Assembly: GCA_001414485.1 (NCBI GenBank)
Contig: LLEY01000054.1
Location: 310,001-374,000, forward strand
From: Calycina herbarum
Lineage: Eukaryota; Ascomycota; Leotiomycetes; Helotiales; Pezizellaceae
Direction: 5' to 3'
DNA: 64,000 nucleotides
Positions 12,590 to 24,859 of the stretch are shown in pieces. Under the pieces are notes generated by a model. The model saw nothing but the letters and a program-made list of their open reading frames with translations. It did no database searches and had not been told where the DNA came from. A program made the translations under genes and the position numbers. Each line of letters starts with the position of its first letter. Positions within the stretch are counted from its first letter, which is position 1.

Positions 12590-15036
12590 TAGTCTTTAAT
12601 AAAAGAATAGTAGAAGTTAGTAAATCTAAAGAAAGAATATATATCTTTTATATTCTTTAGTAACTTCTATTTAATAACTACTTAGATCTTTTCTAGATCT
12701 ATTTCTATTTTTTCTAGAGTAACTATCTATTCTAGGAAAAGTATCTATTTTACCTCGAATTCGTATTTTAATAGCTTAAGACGAGAGTCTACTCTTAGTA
12801 GTCGTTATAAAACTTCTCTTATATAGCTCTTATATTCTCTCTCTTCTTTAGAGAAGATTAGAATATTATCTAAGTAATATATAATAGTTATCTCTAGAAG
12901 ATCCTTTAAAATATTATTATTTTATCTCTAATAAGTTATAGATGCTATAGTAAGTCTAAAAGATATTACTATATACTTATAAAGCTTTATTAGTAAGATA
13001 AAGACTGTCTTCTATTTATCTCTAGTTCTAATCTATATTAGGCTATAAGTGTTCTATTAATCTAGTTTTATAAATTTTACTACCTTTTCTAACTTATCTT
13101 ATAAGTATTACCTACTAGGTAGTAGATAAGCGTTCTTAACTATTACGTTGTTTACTTCTCTATAATTAATATATACTCTCTTATCTAGGTTATCTTTCTT
13201 CTTTATAATAAGTATATTCGAGGTAATTAGTAACTTAGATTTCCTAATATATCTCTTTCTAATATCTTTCTATATATAATTCTCTATTCTCTAAAGGTTT
13301 CGCTAACTATATAGTCGAAGCTTCTGCTTTGTAAAGTAATAATTCTCTTTTAACTTAATCTTATAATTCTATAAACAATGTTCTAGTAAAGCTTGTAAAT
13401 CTTCTAGGTTTTTAAACAACGCTTTAAATTCTCTATACTACATAGGTATTTCGTTATTAGCTTTCTAGCTAACTTATAAAGAACTCTAGATAAGATGTTC
13501 TAGTACGTTAGAAGAGGTAGCGCTAATCTTATTCTAGTTTTATAGTTATAAATATAATCTTATATATATATATTAGCTAAAATTCACTATTCTAGTTGTC
13601 TAGTTAATATCTAGATTATATTCTTAAATCTATAGTATACTAAGTATTACTTCTCTACTCTCTATTTCGACGATATTAAATTATATATCTAAATAGTATT
13701 CTTCGATATTAGTTTTTATTAGAATAGTTTACTAATTAATAATTCCGCCTTAGTAAGTAATATCTATTCTATTAACTATCTCTTAATAGTATAGTTTTAT
13801 TCCTTTAATTAAGATATTTAGCTTTTTTAAAGCTATTAGAGAAAGGAAATTATCTATAGCTTCTAAGTTAATTATAACTTAGAGTTTCTTTCTACGTATT
13901 TTCATAGTTATAATTAACTATTATTCTTCTAAAGTAGTATATATTTCGTTTTTTATAAAGTAGACTTTGAATCCCCGAGTGTCGATATCTTCTTCTATAA
14001 CCTTAGAAGAGAATATTACCTTTTCTAAGTCTACTCTAGCTACTTTATAGATTAGTCTATATTCTACAGTTCTCTCTAGTTCTAGTAATATTCTAGTAAA
14101 GCGTTTCTCTATAAACTAGTCTAATATAGAAGCTAGATTATATCTTATCTAATCCGCTATAGTCTTATATATTATTTTAATAGACTATAGTTCTTCTACT
14201 ACTAGTTAATAATTTTATATTATACTATTCTTTATTCTTAGTTAATATTATACTCTCTTATTTCTTAGAAGAGTATACTAAAGAGTCTCTAGCTTTTAAG
14301 CTTCTAGAATATAATTCTAATATAATTAACTAATACTATTATAGAATATTATTCTTCTAACTCGAGGATTGTTTTCTTATTAGTAGATAGTATTTCTAGG
14401 AAACTTAGCTTTAAGTATTCTATAAAATCTCTAGGTCTCTACTATTACTATAAGCTAGTTTCCTTCTAAAAGTCGCTAATTATCTAGATATCTTCTATTA
14501 TAAAATTACTAGGTATCTTAACCTATTTTTAACTATACTCTAGTTCTTTTAACTTAATAGTTTCATAGCTTATTATCTAGCTAGCTATTATTATTATATT
14601 TCAGTCGTCTTAAGTAATTATATACGTTGCTAAGAGGGTTAGTTTAAGTTCTTATATAGTATAAAAGTTCTAGAAGTCTAGCTTTAATCTACTTATATAT
14701 ACTTACTAGTTATCTCTTTCGAAGGTTCTAGTAAAAGCCTACGTTTCTCTAATCTTAGGTTCTACGTCTCGAGATTTCTTCTCTAAGAATAAGTCTGATA
14801 ATTCTAAAGAGCTTATCGAGAGTAGTAATTCGTATTCGGTCTAAAGAGATAGAGCGTATTCCTACTCTAATCGTATATTATAGTATTTCTCTAGTATAAG
14901 ATTACTATTGTTGTCTTTAGTCTACGTTCTATACTCTCGTATCTCGAGTTCTTCTTTTATAAGTTAGATTTCCTCTAATAATACTATTTCTTTCTAGATA
15001 GTAGTATTAACCTGTTCTTTTCTCTTTAAGTCTTTC

Positions 15037-15186
15037 TATTAGTATAACTTAGTAGCTAATAGTATAATATAAAAAGAGTATATTATCGTTCGTATATATA
15101 GAGTAAAGTAAGCTGCTCTGTCTACTTAAATAGACCTTAAGCGAGAAGGTCACGTGGAGTGCTATTTACTTATTATTATACCGACA
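15037..15186 (-). repeat. Copia LTR (3' for the minus-strand element)
   Basis: 150 bp, differing from 20,967-21,116 at only a handful of C/T or G/A sites. Adjoins target duplication CTTTC on its left. Confidence 0.93.
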
Positions 15187-15239
15187 CTAGCACTTCTTCA
15201 AAACAGTAGAAGTTACTATCTAAAAATTATTAAAATCTC

Positions 15240-18200
15240 TTATCTCGTCTAGCTAATCATAGCCCTCTATTCTATATCCTCGACTAATAAGAGCGTCCTA
15301 TTCAGAGGTCTTATTATCTCTTATTCCGTTCCACTTATTCCATAAGCTTAATATCTAGCTTACTAGTATTAATTAGCTTTTATAGAGCGTTATAGCAGTC
15401 CTTCTTCGTTATAACGTCCGCGGGATTACTCTTACTATCGATCTACTTAATTTCGTCGATCTCTCTTAACTTATATACTTCTTGTAAGTATATAACGTCA
15501 ATTATTAAGCGCTTCTCCTTGGTAGTGTCTAGTTTAGCTATACATTCGTAAATAGACTTCGAATCGGTATATATAACAAGCGCGACCTTAAAGCCTAAGA
15601 TACTTTCTAGAGTTGATTTAACAGAAGCGGCAGCGTCGAATCCGGAGCTTATTATATACAATTCTAAGGCTAAAACATTATAAGTAACTCTTTTGTACTT
15701 AGTAGAAGACTAATACAAAATATTAGTATTATCACTCTTATTTATAAGTACTATAACGTATCTAATTTGTAATAATAAGTCCTTATTATTCGCAAAAGAG
15801 CCATCTATAAAGGCGTATAATTTAAGCGAGTTTTAGTCTAATTTAACGTATTTAAGCCCTCTTATAGCATTGTCGATTTGCTATTAAATTCGCTTATTAA
15901 GAAGGCTAATATCGACTTCTTATAGATCGGTTATCTAGGTAATATATAACAAATCGAATACTGCTTCTAGCTAGGACACTATTACTAAATATACTCTACG
16001 AGTATACTAAGCAACATATTAATCCTTAGTAGATACTATATAGGAAGTGTCTTTAGTATTAGATATCTCCGCTAATACCTTTTATACTAATTTCAAGTAC
16101 TTTATATAATCCTAGGTAAGCGTAAATAAGCTATCTATATACTTACTAATTAGCCCTCTATTAAACTGGATTAGATAGGTAATAGTAAGTTCTTATCTAT
16201 CCTTTAATATAAATCCAGCTTCTTTAATAACACTTTCTTCCTTAGCTATAAAAGCATCGTTTATAAGTATAAGAGTATCGTTAGTTTAAAGTCCTACTAC
16301 TCTAAAAGGTCTATCTAATCGTTTAGTATATAAAAGACAAGGGTCGAAAGTAGATTATTCTATTATAAGCTTTATAGTATAGTGTTTATAGTATATTACA
16401 AACCAGTGGTTTCCAGCTTCTAGAATACTATATAATAGCTTAATAACTTTAAAGAACATATCCTCCTACTATAGATATCTCTTTAGTAGGCGTACAAAGA
16501 ACTTTCGATTTAGTTCTATAAGTAACTAGGTATATACTTATATAATATCCCGAATATAAACTCGTAAATCCAGGTATACTACTATAAGTATAAGGATAAT
16601 TCTCTAACTTACTCTTTAGATAGTAGAGGCCTAGGTAAGGACTAAGGACTTTCTATTATTATTATATACTTAGATAACTAGTCTTAACTTTGCAAAAGCA
16701 AGTGCTATACTCTTAAATTTGATATTATCTACGAACTGTAATCTAAAGATTCTAGCGTTAGAAGACAGGTCATCCTAGGTAACGATCTTAAAGACGCCTC
16801 GATCAGTTAATCTACTAATTTCCTTCTAGCGTAATTCTATATATATTATACTATTAGTAGCTACAAATACTTTAATATTATATTCTTCCTTAATAGACGA
16901 AAGAAAAGTCTCGATATCTTTAATAGTAACGTAGTTCTTAGTATTATTAATAAAAGCATCTATCTCTTAGAATAAGATCTCGAAAGGCCTATTTAGTAGT
17001 CTTAGGTGCTTTTATAGTCTTCCTCGTCCACGCTTCTAAACTAGTTCTATTATCGATTCTAGAGGATCGGTAAGGTTATCTTATCGTACCTATGTCTAGT
17101 AAAGTTAGTATCGAGTTTATAGGCGAGATTAAGGCTTCTCTTAAGGCTTAGTTCTATTGTCTATTCTATCTCTATAAGATTATAGTATTATCTTAAACGA
17201 CAGTGCCGTTCTAGAAATCTCTCTAACCGCCGGTGCTATTTCAGAGTCTTTAAAGATTTCTTCGAAGTATAGCTTTACTACTATAGATCTAAATCTTATA
17301 AGACCACTTAGTAGTAACACGATATAGTCTTTATTTTCGATTCCTTATAACGAGAAGAGACCGGTCTAGGATTTTTAATACTTACGTTAGACAAGTATAT
17401 TAGCATTTAGTAGTAAGTCCTTAATTCTACTAGGTAACAGACCGTTTCAGGTGTTAAGAGCATCTATAATTTAACACCTTATAAGTAATTTATATGCTTC
17501 TTTAGTAGCCTTTATATAGGTCTCGGATCTCTAAGATATCGATCGTAAGAGGGTATCACTTTCAGCTATTCTAGGATAAGCGCTATATACGAGTAAAGTA
17601 GGTACTAAACTATTAGGTCCTACTATGTCGTTGATAGCTTTAAAAGCTATTTAGAGAGCGGAGGCCTTTACGAGGCTAGGTTATTATTCCTAGATAATTA
17701 AGTAAATACAGCGAATCAGTCTATAGTATCGTTCTACTATACTAATAGAGTTGTATACTTCTACTAGTACGGTTTTAACCTTAATTCCTATCGAATTTAT
17801 ATACCTCTTAAACTTCTTTATAACGAAGTTCTTTCTAGCGTCTATAGTAATATAGTCGGGAGGTTCTAAGTAGGTGTTAATCTAGCACTTTTAAAAGGTC
17901 TCCTAGGCACTCTTTATACTTATATCTAGTAGGAAGTCTCCGGATTAATATCGAGTTCCTTAATCTATAATATATAATACTAGCTTTTCTTTTAAAAAGA
18001 AGATATCTATGATTATATTATAATTAAACTTAATATCGTTATAAAGTATAAATTTAAATCGACTAGGTGACTTTCCGTGCTTTTAGTAATACTTATAGTA
18101 TTTAGTAAGGTGTTGTAGAATACCTTACTCGACGTCGTAACTAGCACGCTCGAGTATACACTGTAAGCGTAGTATAGATAGGTGACTAAAGCGCTTATAA

Positions 18201-20940
18201 AGGCGCCTAATATCGACATCTGTAAGATAATATAGGGATTCTTATACGAGGTTATATACAGCCTTATTCCAGAGTAGAAAGGGGTGTCCGAATCGTTGTA
18301 TAATTCTAAAACGTTCTACTTCCTAACCCTTTCCGTCTTCTTAAATAAGAACGTTCTAGAGGTTATTAAGCGAGACGTGTAAACGGTCTATATTATTAAT
18401 ATATATAATAAATAGTATATCTAAATATATAATATGGAATTCCGCATAGCTGATCGGTATACTAATCGTGATCGATTCTAGAGAGGATACGTAGTCTTTA
18501 CTAAATTATATACTAATCTAGCCTTTAGTACTTTCGTCGATAGAGATATTTTAGACGTGTTTAGCGTACGCTAAGTATTGATCGTATCCTATACTCGACT
18601 TTCCTCCTACGCCGGTATCGATTATAACTCTAAAGAAGTAGTCTTATATATACTTCTTAGCAGTAGACGTAAATACCTCTTCTATAAACTTATAAGATAT
18701 AGTGTCTAGAATTAGTAGTAGAATAAATCCGCTAAAAGCATAATCTTATACTAAGTTTATTAGACTAGCTATAAGGGTCTAGGCGCTCGAATTGTCGATA
18801 TATCTAATAGAAGTAATTAAGTAGTAGATAACCTTACTATTAGAATCACTTTTATAATCTATTACGATTGTCTAGAGTGTTTCGGATATATCTTCCTCTT
18901 CTATACGTTCCACAGTAGTAATATAAGTATAATAGATCTTTTTAACAAATCCACTGTCTTTTCTACAGAAGCTGCCTCTATTACTCTTTTACTATTTAGT
19001 AAAGTAACGATCCTACTCTTCTTAAGTATGATTCTAGAATCGGTAGCCTTTCTTTCTATATATATAACACTTATTATTCTTTCTAGATTTATACTAGTAG
19101 TGGTTATAAGAGTTACTATAAGAGTTACTAGAATTGTTATACTTATAAAAGTAACGATCGGTTATTAAGGTTTTAGTATTTGAGGTATTATAGCTTACTT
19201 TGTAATTACGAATAGAGCTTCTTAAAAAGGTAATAGTGCTTTGAAGTAACGAGTTTTATAGTAAGATCGAGTATGTACTTCGGTATTCTAGTGCTTCCTC
19301 GTATATAATAAGTAGCTTATTAGCTAATTATCTATTGCTTTATATATTCTTAAGAAGTCTATAGCGAAGTTCTTCTAATTTAGATAGCATCTCTTTAAAG
19401 CACTAGCTAGGTGTCTTTTCCGAATATTCTAGCTTAGCTTTGGTTTATAAGAATGTGACACGATTCTACTTAGAGGATTAACCTCTAGAGTATAGCTTAT
19501 TCTTAAAATATAACTAGATAGTAGTAGAAAGAGTGTTATACGATTAATTAGTTCCTTTCTTAAAGACACTAGTATAAAAGTGGTTTAATACCTAACTCTT
19601 AAGTATAATCGGGAAGGCAAGGTTATATACTAAGAGTAATATACTACAACGATTATATATATCCTTGAATATTCTCGACTTAAGCTTGAAGTTGTCTCCC
19701 TTACTACTATACTTTTGTTTATCTAAATATAACTTTATAAGGTTACTAAGTATAAAGGTAGGGTTGCCTATCTAGCTATTACTAGAATAGCTGCCTATAG
19801 CTGGTTAGCTTATAAGAGCGTTCTAGGTTATAAAAGCTGCTGGTAGAGTTGTAAGAGCTACTGCTAGTAGAGTTATAAGGATAGGAATATTACTTATAAA
19901 AGCGGTTAAAGTAGTATTCGAAGTAGAAGGATTTACAAAGGCGTTTGAAGTAGTAGGGTTCTAGTACCCTAGAAGAAGCTTAGGGAATCGGTTAGAGTGT
20001 TCTTTAATATACTTATATCTCGTAGCTATTTCTTATAATTAAGTTTGTAATTTATATACTTAATCTCTTAATTCCTAGATCAGCTATTTAGGTTTTATAA
20101 GTTCTCGAGACGTATTATAGAGTGCTTTTAACATAATCGCCTTATGTCTATCCGTCTCTACCTATACGCCTCTATTACGTAGTAGCTTATATATCTTAAT
20201 AAGAGTGTTTCTTCCTATGTTTACGAACTTAGCTTTAGGCTATTCGTCAAAGTCTATAAGATATATCTCTTATAGATAATCGTCGTCTATTTTATTAACA
20301 TCGTATTCCTCTATCTTTATATTTATATAAGCTATAGCTTCCTTGTCTTCAACCTACTATAGTTGTAGTAGTACTATAATATCGAAAGTGTCGAAGGCGT
20401 CGATAAAGTTATCGGTGCTTAAAGTAGTAGATGATATCTTATCTTATACTAGGTAAATAGTATATTATAATCTTGTTTTATAATTTTGTTTTTATATAAG
20501 TTACTCTTTTAATACTTATAAGTTATTAAAATCGGGTAAATTGTCTTTATATAATAGCTGTTCTAAAGGGTTTAAGAGCGGTTATAAGAGCGTTTGTAAG
20601 TAGGGTGGTATTATAAGTTGAAGAGGTTATAAGGTTGTATTAGTTGTATTATAAGTCGAAGAGGTTATAAGGTTATATTAGTTGTATTATAATTCGGAGA
20701 GGTTGTAAGATTATAAGAGTGTTGTAATTCGGAGAGGTTATAAGGTTATAAGAGTGTTATAATTCGGAGAGGTTATAAGGTTGTTATAACTATACTATAA
20801 GTCCTAGAGTTTGTAGTAGTATTGTCGGAGGTGTAACTAGTAGAAGAAGTCTCTTCTGAGAAGAGGAGTCTACTTTGTATAACTACGTAACTGTACGTAA
20901 GCTTACGATTCCGAGAACTGCGATATATATAGTCAGTTTT
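15240..20940 (-). pseudogene. Copia gag-pol relic
   Basis: Minus-strand order: gag with a low-complexity N-terminal part (about 20.8-19.2 kb); a zinc-binding region near 19,100-18,950; aspartic protease with intact IIDTGVGGKSS at about 18,600-18,640; the GAG-pre-integrase block (IRRLYKRFSHLS, where LHRRFGHPS is usual) near 18,200; integrase core to about 17.5 kb; RT ending in a readable GLxTNDTLIL block (TDDTLIL is usual) near 16.26 kb; RNase H at about 15.9-15.4 kb. The last domain retains a 72-residue open stretch (15,443-15,661) with IYTDSKSIYECIAKLDTTKE, typical of fungal Copia. Scattered RIP stops make the polyprotein non-functional. Confidence 0.88.
20609..20786. repeat. Tandem repeat, 35-40 bp, about 5 imperfect copies, inside Copia
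   Basis: Units share GAGAGGTTATAAGGTT and GTATTATAA cores. They lie near the 5' end of the minus-strand Copia, in or before the gag N-terminus, so they may have been a low-complexity coding or leader repeat. Confidence 0.7.
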
Positions 20941-20966
20941 TCTAATCTACGCGCGACACTGATCAG

Positions 20967-21116
20967 TGTTAGTATAACTTAGTAGCTAATAGTATAATAT
21001 AAAAAGAGTATGTTATCGTTCGTATATATAGAGTAAAGTAAGCTGCTCTGTCTACTTAAATAGACCTTAAGCGAGAAGGTTACGTAGAGTGCTATTTACT
21101 TATTATTATACCGACA
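20967..21116 (-). repeat. Copia LTR (5' for the minus-strand element)
   Basis: 150 bp, begins TGTTAGTATAACTTAG on the plus strand and ends ACCGACA, followed by target duplication CTTTC. Confidence 0.93.
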
Positions 21117-21562
21117 CTTTCTTTTTACTATACTTGTCTACTCTATAACCGGCGAGGCTATATAAGTAATATAAGTTTTATTTATATCGTCGAGTTCGCT
21201 CTTCTTAGGAAAATTCTCTTTTTTAAAAGGTTTTCTTTTATATAGTATTAATACTACGATCTTTCTAGGGTTATATGTTTCTCTACTTCTAATAGTTCTA
21301 TCTCTTATCTCTATATCTAGAAGCGCTCTTTCTAAATTCCTATAGACGATTATCTAGCTAGATAACTTCTTCTATTATACTTATATATTATAGAAATTTA
21401 TATTTTATTTTATTATCTCTTCTTAGAGATATATTTTCAATCTTCTATAGAAGAGTTCTATAAGAGTAGTAGCGTTCTAATCTGTTTTATTCCTATAATA
21501 CTAGAATTTATTAGTATAATCTATTACTAATCCGGTTTAGTATAAATCTAATAGCTTATATA

Positions 21563-23421
21563 ACGTAGTTTATTACCGAGTAGCGTATATTACTAAGTAG
21601 CGTACTTTCCCTCTACTCTACTACTTTAATATTAGATTAATTAACTATAATATATAATATTAATTAAAACTACTTAGAATCTAATAAACTAGATATATCT
21701 ATAACCTCTTAACAAGTTCGTATATTATAACTAGTCTATCTATAAGTACTATACCGTCGTCTAGAGGTTTACCTCTTATTTTACCTATCTCTCTTAGAAC
21801 GCTTGTCGCGTTAAGCTTATTCTTCTACTTTCTTTTAAGCTAATACGTTCTATATATCCTCTATAGTAAGTATGTCTTCTTAATAGACCTAAGTCTTTTT
21901 AGCTCTACAGCGCTTACTAAGTGCTTTATTTGCCTTATAAAGAGTATAGACTTTAGCTAATAACAAAGTTATCTTATAAGCTAATAGCTCTATACTCTTT
22001 ACTAATACAGCTATAGTCTTAAAAATAGAGGTTAGCGAGCTTCCTTAATAGTGTGAAATATAATTCTTAACTAAAGTTATTTACAAAAGAGCGTTAGTTA
22101 GATTATAAGAGGTTTATAAGACCTAAGAGTTAGCGGCTATAGAGAGAGGTCTAGTAGGTATAGGAGTTTATAATCGGATATTAAGCTTTAATATTATAGT
22201 CTAGGGATTAAAAGATACTAAGCCAGCTCTGTAGAATCTAGTCTAGGCGTTTTAAGTTATTATTAATTACTTATAAGCTATATAAAAGACTAAAAAGAAC
22301 TCGACCCTAGTAATATAGTTAATATAAGCTTTAATAAAGGTCTTAATTTAACACTTATATATATATTTAAGAATACTAAAATATCTAACGTTAAGTAGCT
22401 AGGTTAAATAAGAGGAATAAGAAAGTAGGTAAAGAGTAATAATATTATTAGTTGTAATACTCTTAAAATATAGCTGATTTATAACTCTTATATCTATCTA
22501 ATACTAGTATTCGATATAGCTCTTTTATATAACTACGAGTATATTTATCGAAGTATTATAGCTATTCTAGGCCTGTCTTATTATCGGTCTATCTATTACT
22601 TATAGATTTAATAACCTAGTTATATAGAAAGCTACTCTTAGTATACTAATTCGTAAGATAATTCTTCTTTTAAACTACTAAAAACAGAGGTATATTCTAA
22701 CCCTCGCTATTAATATAAGTAATTACTATAACCTATTCTCGATTACTAAGCTAAACTGTCTTATCTCTACTACGTCGATTAGTATAAGTTATAACTATTA
22801 CTAGGTAGATAATTTCTATTATAAACCCTGTCTTATTAAAGTTATAAAAGTCGTAGTCTAAAATACTATATTTTACTCTTATATTCTCTATAAGTTAAAA
22901 CTATATACTAATAAGCTCTAGATCTTCGTATAAGGCTTTTTAAAAGTTATAAATACGATTAAAACACGTCTTTAATTCTAGTCGACGTTATATAAATTAA
23001 TATACTTAGAGCTTACTAACGCGTTTTCTCTCTTATAATTTAAGAATATAATTCGTTATATCTTCTATACTAGCTAGTTAGAGTGTAAATCCTCTTATAT
23101 CTAGATTAAGTATATATTAAATAAGTGTCTTCTTCTCTAAGTCGTTTAATTTATAATAATTAGGTTTAGTTTTAAGATAATAGGTTTAGCTAGCTATTCT
23201 ATATCGAAGTATTATTTCAAGAACTTTATAGATTTTTATAATAGAGCGGCGACTAAGTTTTTTAGATATTTAAATAGTTTTAATAGCTAGAATAATTCGT
23301 ACTTCTTAAGTTTAGATTTCTATAGTTAGTTATTAAGAAAACGCGTATTAAAGTTAGTAGATAGTAAAGTAGAGGAAAGTACGCTACTTAGTAATATACG
23401 CTACTTAGTAATAAACTATGT
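21563..23421 (-). mobile_element. Fot1/pogo-type DNA transposon, family 1, copy 2
   Basis: 1,859 bp, same TIRs and RIPed minus-strand transposase as 10,729-12,589, flanked by TA at 21,561-21,562 and 23,422-23,423. The Gypsy gag reading is contiguous across it, so unlike copy 1 it is a simple TA-target insertion. The two copies differ mostly by transitions. Confidence 0.92.
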
Positions 23422-23946
23422 TATAGCTGTTTAGATTATATTAAAGTCTCTAAATACCCTACGAATAGCTTGTTTAAATCTCTTCTAGAATTTGAATATA
23501 ATTCTAGTAATATCTATAGATCTATTTTTATCTTTATTACTAAAGAAGTCTTCTAAGTATAGCTAAGTCTAATCTAATACCGAATCTCTAAGATAGGAAA
23601 TTATAAAGATAGACTAAGAGTTATAGTTACTTTTAAACTTATCTAACTTAAAGTTAAAGTAGATATCTATCTAAAGTAGAAACGAGTTAAGTTTTATATA
23701 CTTTCTCTAATACGTATCTAGTATCTTAACTTTAATAGATTTAAGTACTTCGACTTTATAAAGCTCGGAAGCGTCTAGTATACTAATATTATCGTCGTTA
23801 TTAACTGGTTATATACTAGCAGGCGTTTCTCTAGCAGCGCTTCTAGTAGTAGTTATAATATTAACTTAGCTAGTACTTAGGCTAGCAGCGGCGGCGAGGG
23901 TTATAAGAGCTATAGCGACTAAACTTCTAAGAGAGAGTACTTAAAG

Positions 23947-24408
23947 TATAATAAAACTTAAACTATCTAGTAAAGATAATCGTTTCAAAGATTAGTATAT
24001 AGATAAGAAGTATAGATACGCCGGGTTATTTACTTAGAAGTAAACTTATTACGTATATAGAGTAGTTAAAGTAAAAGGTATTAATAATAATATAATTAAA
24101 GTTAAGTATAAAGCTTCTAACTAGATAGTAGACGTACTAGTATATATAGAGCCTTTATACTTCTAGATTATATAGATTATTCCGCTTTATAATCTTTAGA
24201 GCGTAGATTATTCTAATCTATAATCTTTAGAACGTAGATTATTCCGATCTAAAAGCTCTCTATTATATAACCTTTATAATAGAAGAAAATCCCTAGATCG
24301 CTTAGCTAACTTAAACGATCTTTATTTATTATAAGAGCTATGAATATACTTAACCTATTAGAGCGCCGCCTAGTCTTTACTTATTATATATATACGTGAT
24401 TTATAATA
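23947..24408 (-). repeat. LTR of Gypsy B, minus-strand half
   Basis: 462 bp, inverted relative to 5,270-5,708 and 23 bp longer. Its U3 contains a tandem pair of units around TATAATCTTTAGAGCGTAGA at about 24,190-24,260; fewer such units lie in the plus-strand LTR. No 5-bp target duplication matches across the pair, consistent with the two LTRs coming from different insertions. Confidence 0.82.
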
Positions 24409-24452
24409 GTCCGCTATATATAAGATAGGTATAGCCTAGATATAGAGCTAGG

Positions 24453-24684
24453 TGTTACGATTTATATCTGAAGGCAAAGGTATAAGAGTATATATATATA
24501 TATTCGAGAATTTAAAGCTACAGTTCTAAGAACGAGGGAATACGGAATATATACCCTACGAAAAAGGGGTATTCCTACTAACTGTAAAGAGCCTTTAATC
24601 TCGTTATAAATCCGTCTAAGCGTTGCGGCTCTAACGGTTACGTGTAGGACCGAGAATCACGTATTACGGACTAGCGCTGTAATA
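24453..24684 (-). repeat. Gypsy D LTR (3')
   Basis: 232 bp, starts TGTTACGATTTATATCTG on the plus strand; near-identical to the other D LTR with transitions only. Confidence 0.94.
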
Positions 24685-24859
24685 TTACCCCCTCTTTTGG
24701 AAAAAGCTTGTCTATAAGCTTTATATTACAACCGAATCGTCTGTTAGATAATCGTAATCGTCTATTCTGTCTTCCTACGCTCGTATCTAGCTTTGTAAAG
24801 CCCTTAGCGGACTAGCGCAGGCTAGATTAGCGAGGTGAAAATCGTATAATTTGTGTAGA

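Larger units (their letters stand above)
15037..21116 (-). mobile_element. Ty1/Copia retrotransposon, complete but RIPed
   Basis: 6,080 bp bounded by two 150-bp LTRs (15,037-15,186 and 20,967-21,116), with a perfect 5-bp target duplication CTTTC at 15,032-15,036 and 21,117-21,121. One LTR starts TGTTAG; the other reads TATTAG, a RIP change. All coding domains are on the minus strand in Copia order (protease, integrase, RT, RNase H). It is less eroded than the Gypsy host, with several short frames still open. Inserted in the minus-strand half of Gypsy B. Confidence 0.93.
12592..24408 (-). pseudogene. Gypsy B, minus-strand half: LTR-gag-protease-RT relic, interrupted twice
   Basis: On the minus strand the order is LTR (24,408-23,947), gag (23,946-23,424 and 21,560-21,122), then the rest of gag, protease and RT (15,031 down to 12,592). 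RT is well readable through stops at about 13,270-12,830: KKKDNLDKRVYINYREVNN and IIYYLDNILIFS, where the family has YLDDIL. It ends within the sequence after RT, at the Fot1/pogo terminus at 12,590; RNase H, integrase and a 3' LTR are absent. Copia (15,037-21,116) and a Fot1/pogo copy (21,563-23,421) are inserted in it. Both insertions rejoin cleanly when removed. Confidence 0.83.

Noticed and set aside
18013..18219. 68-codon minus-strand frame as a separate small membrane protein
   Set aside because: It is a frame overlapping the GAG-pre-integrase and integrase part of Copia; hydrophobicity comes from AT-rich codons.
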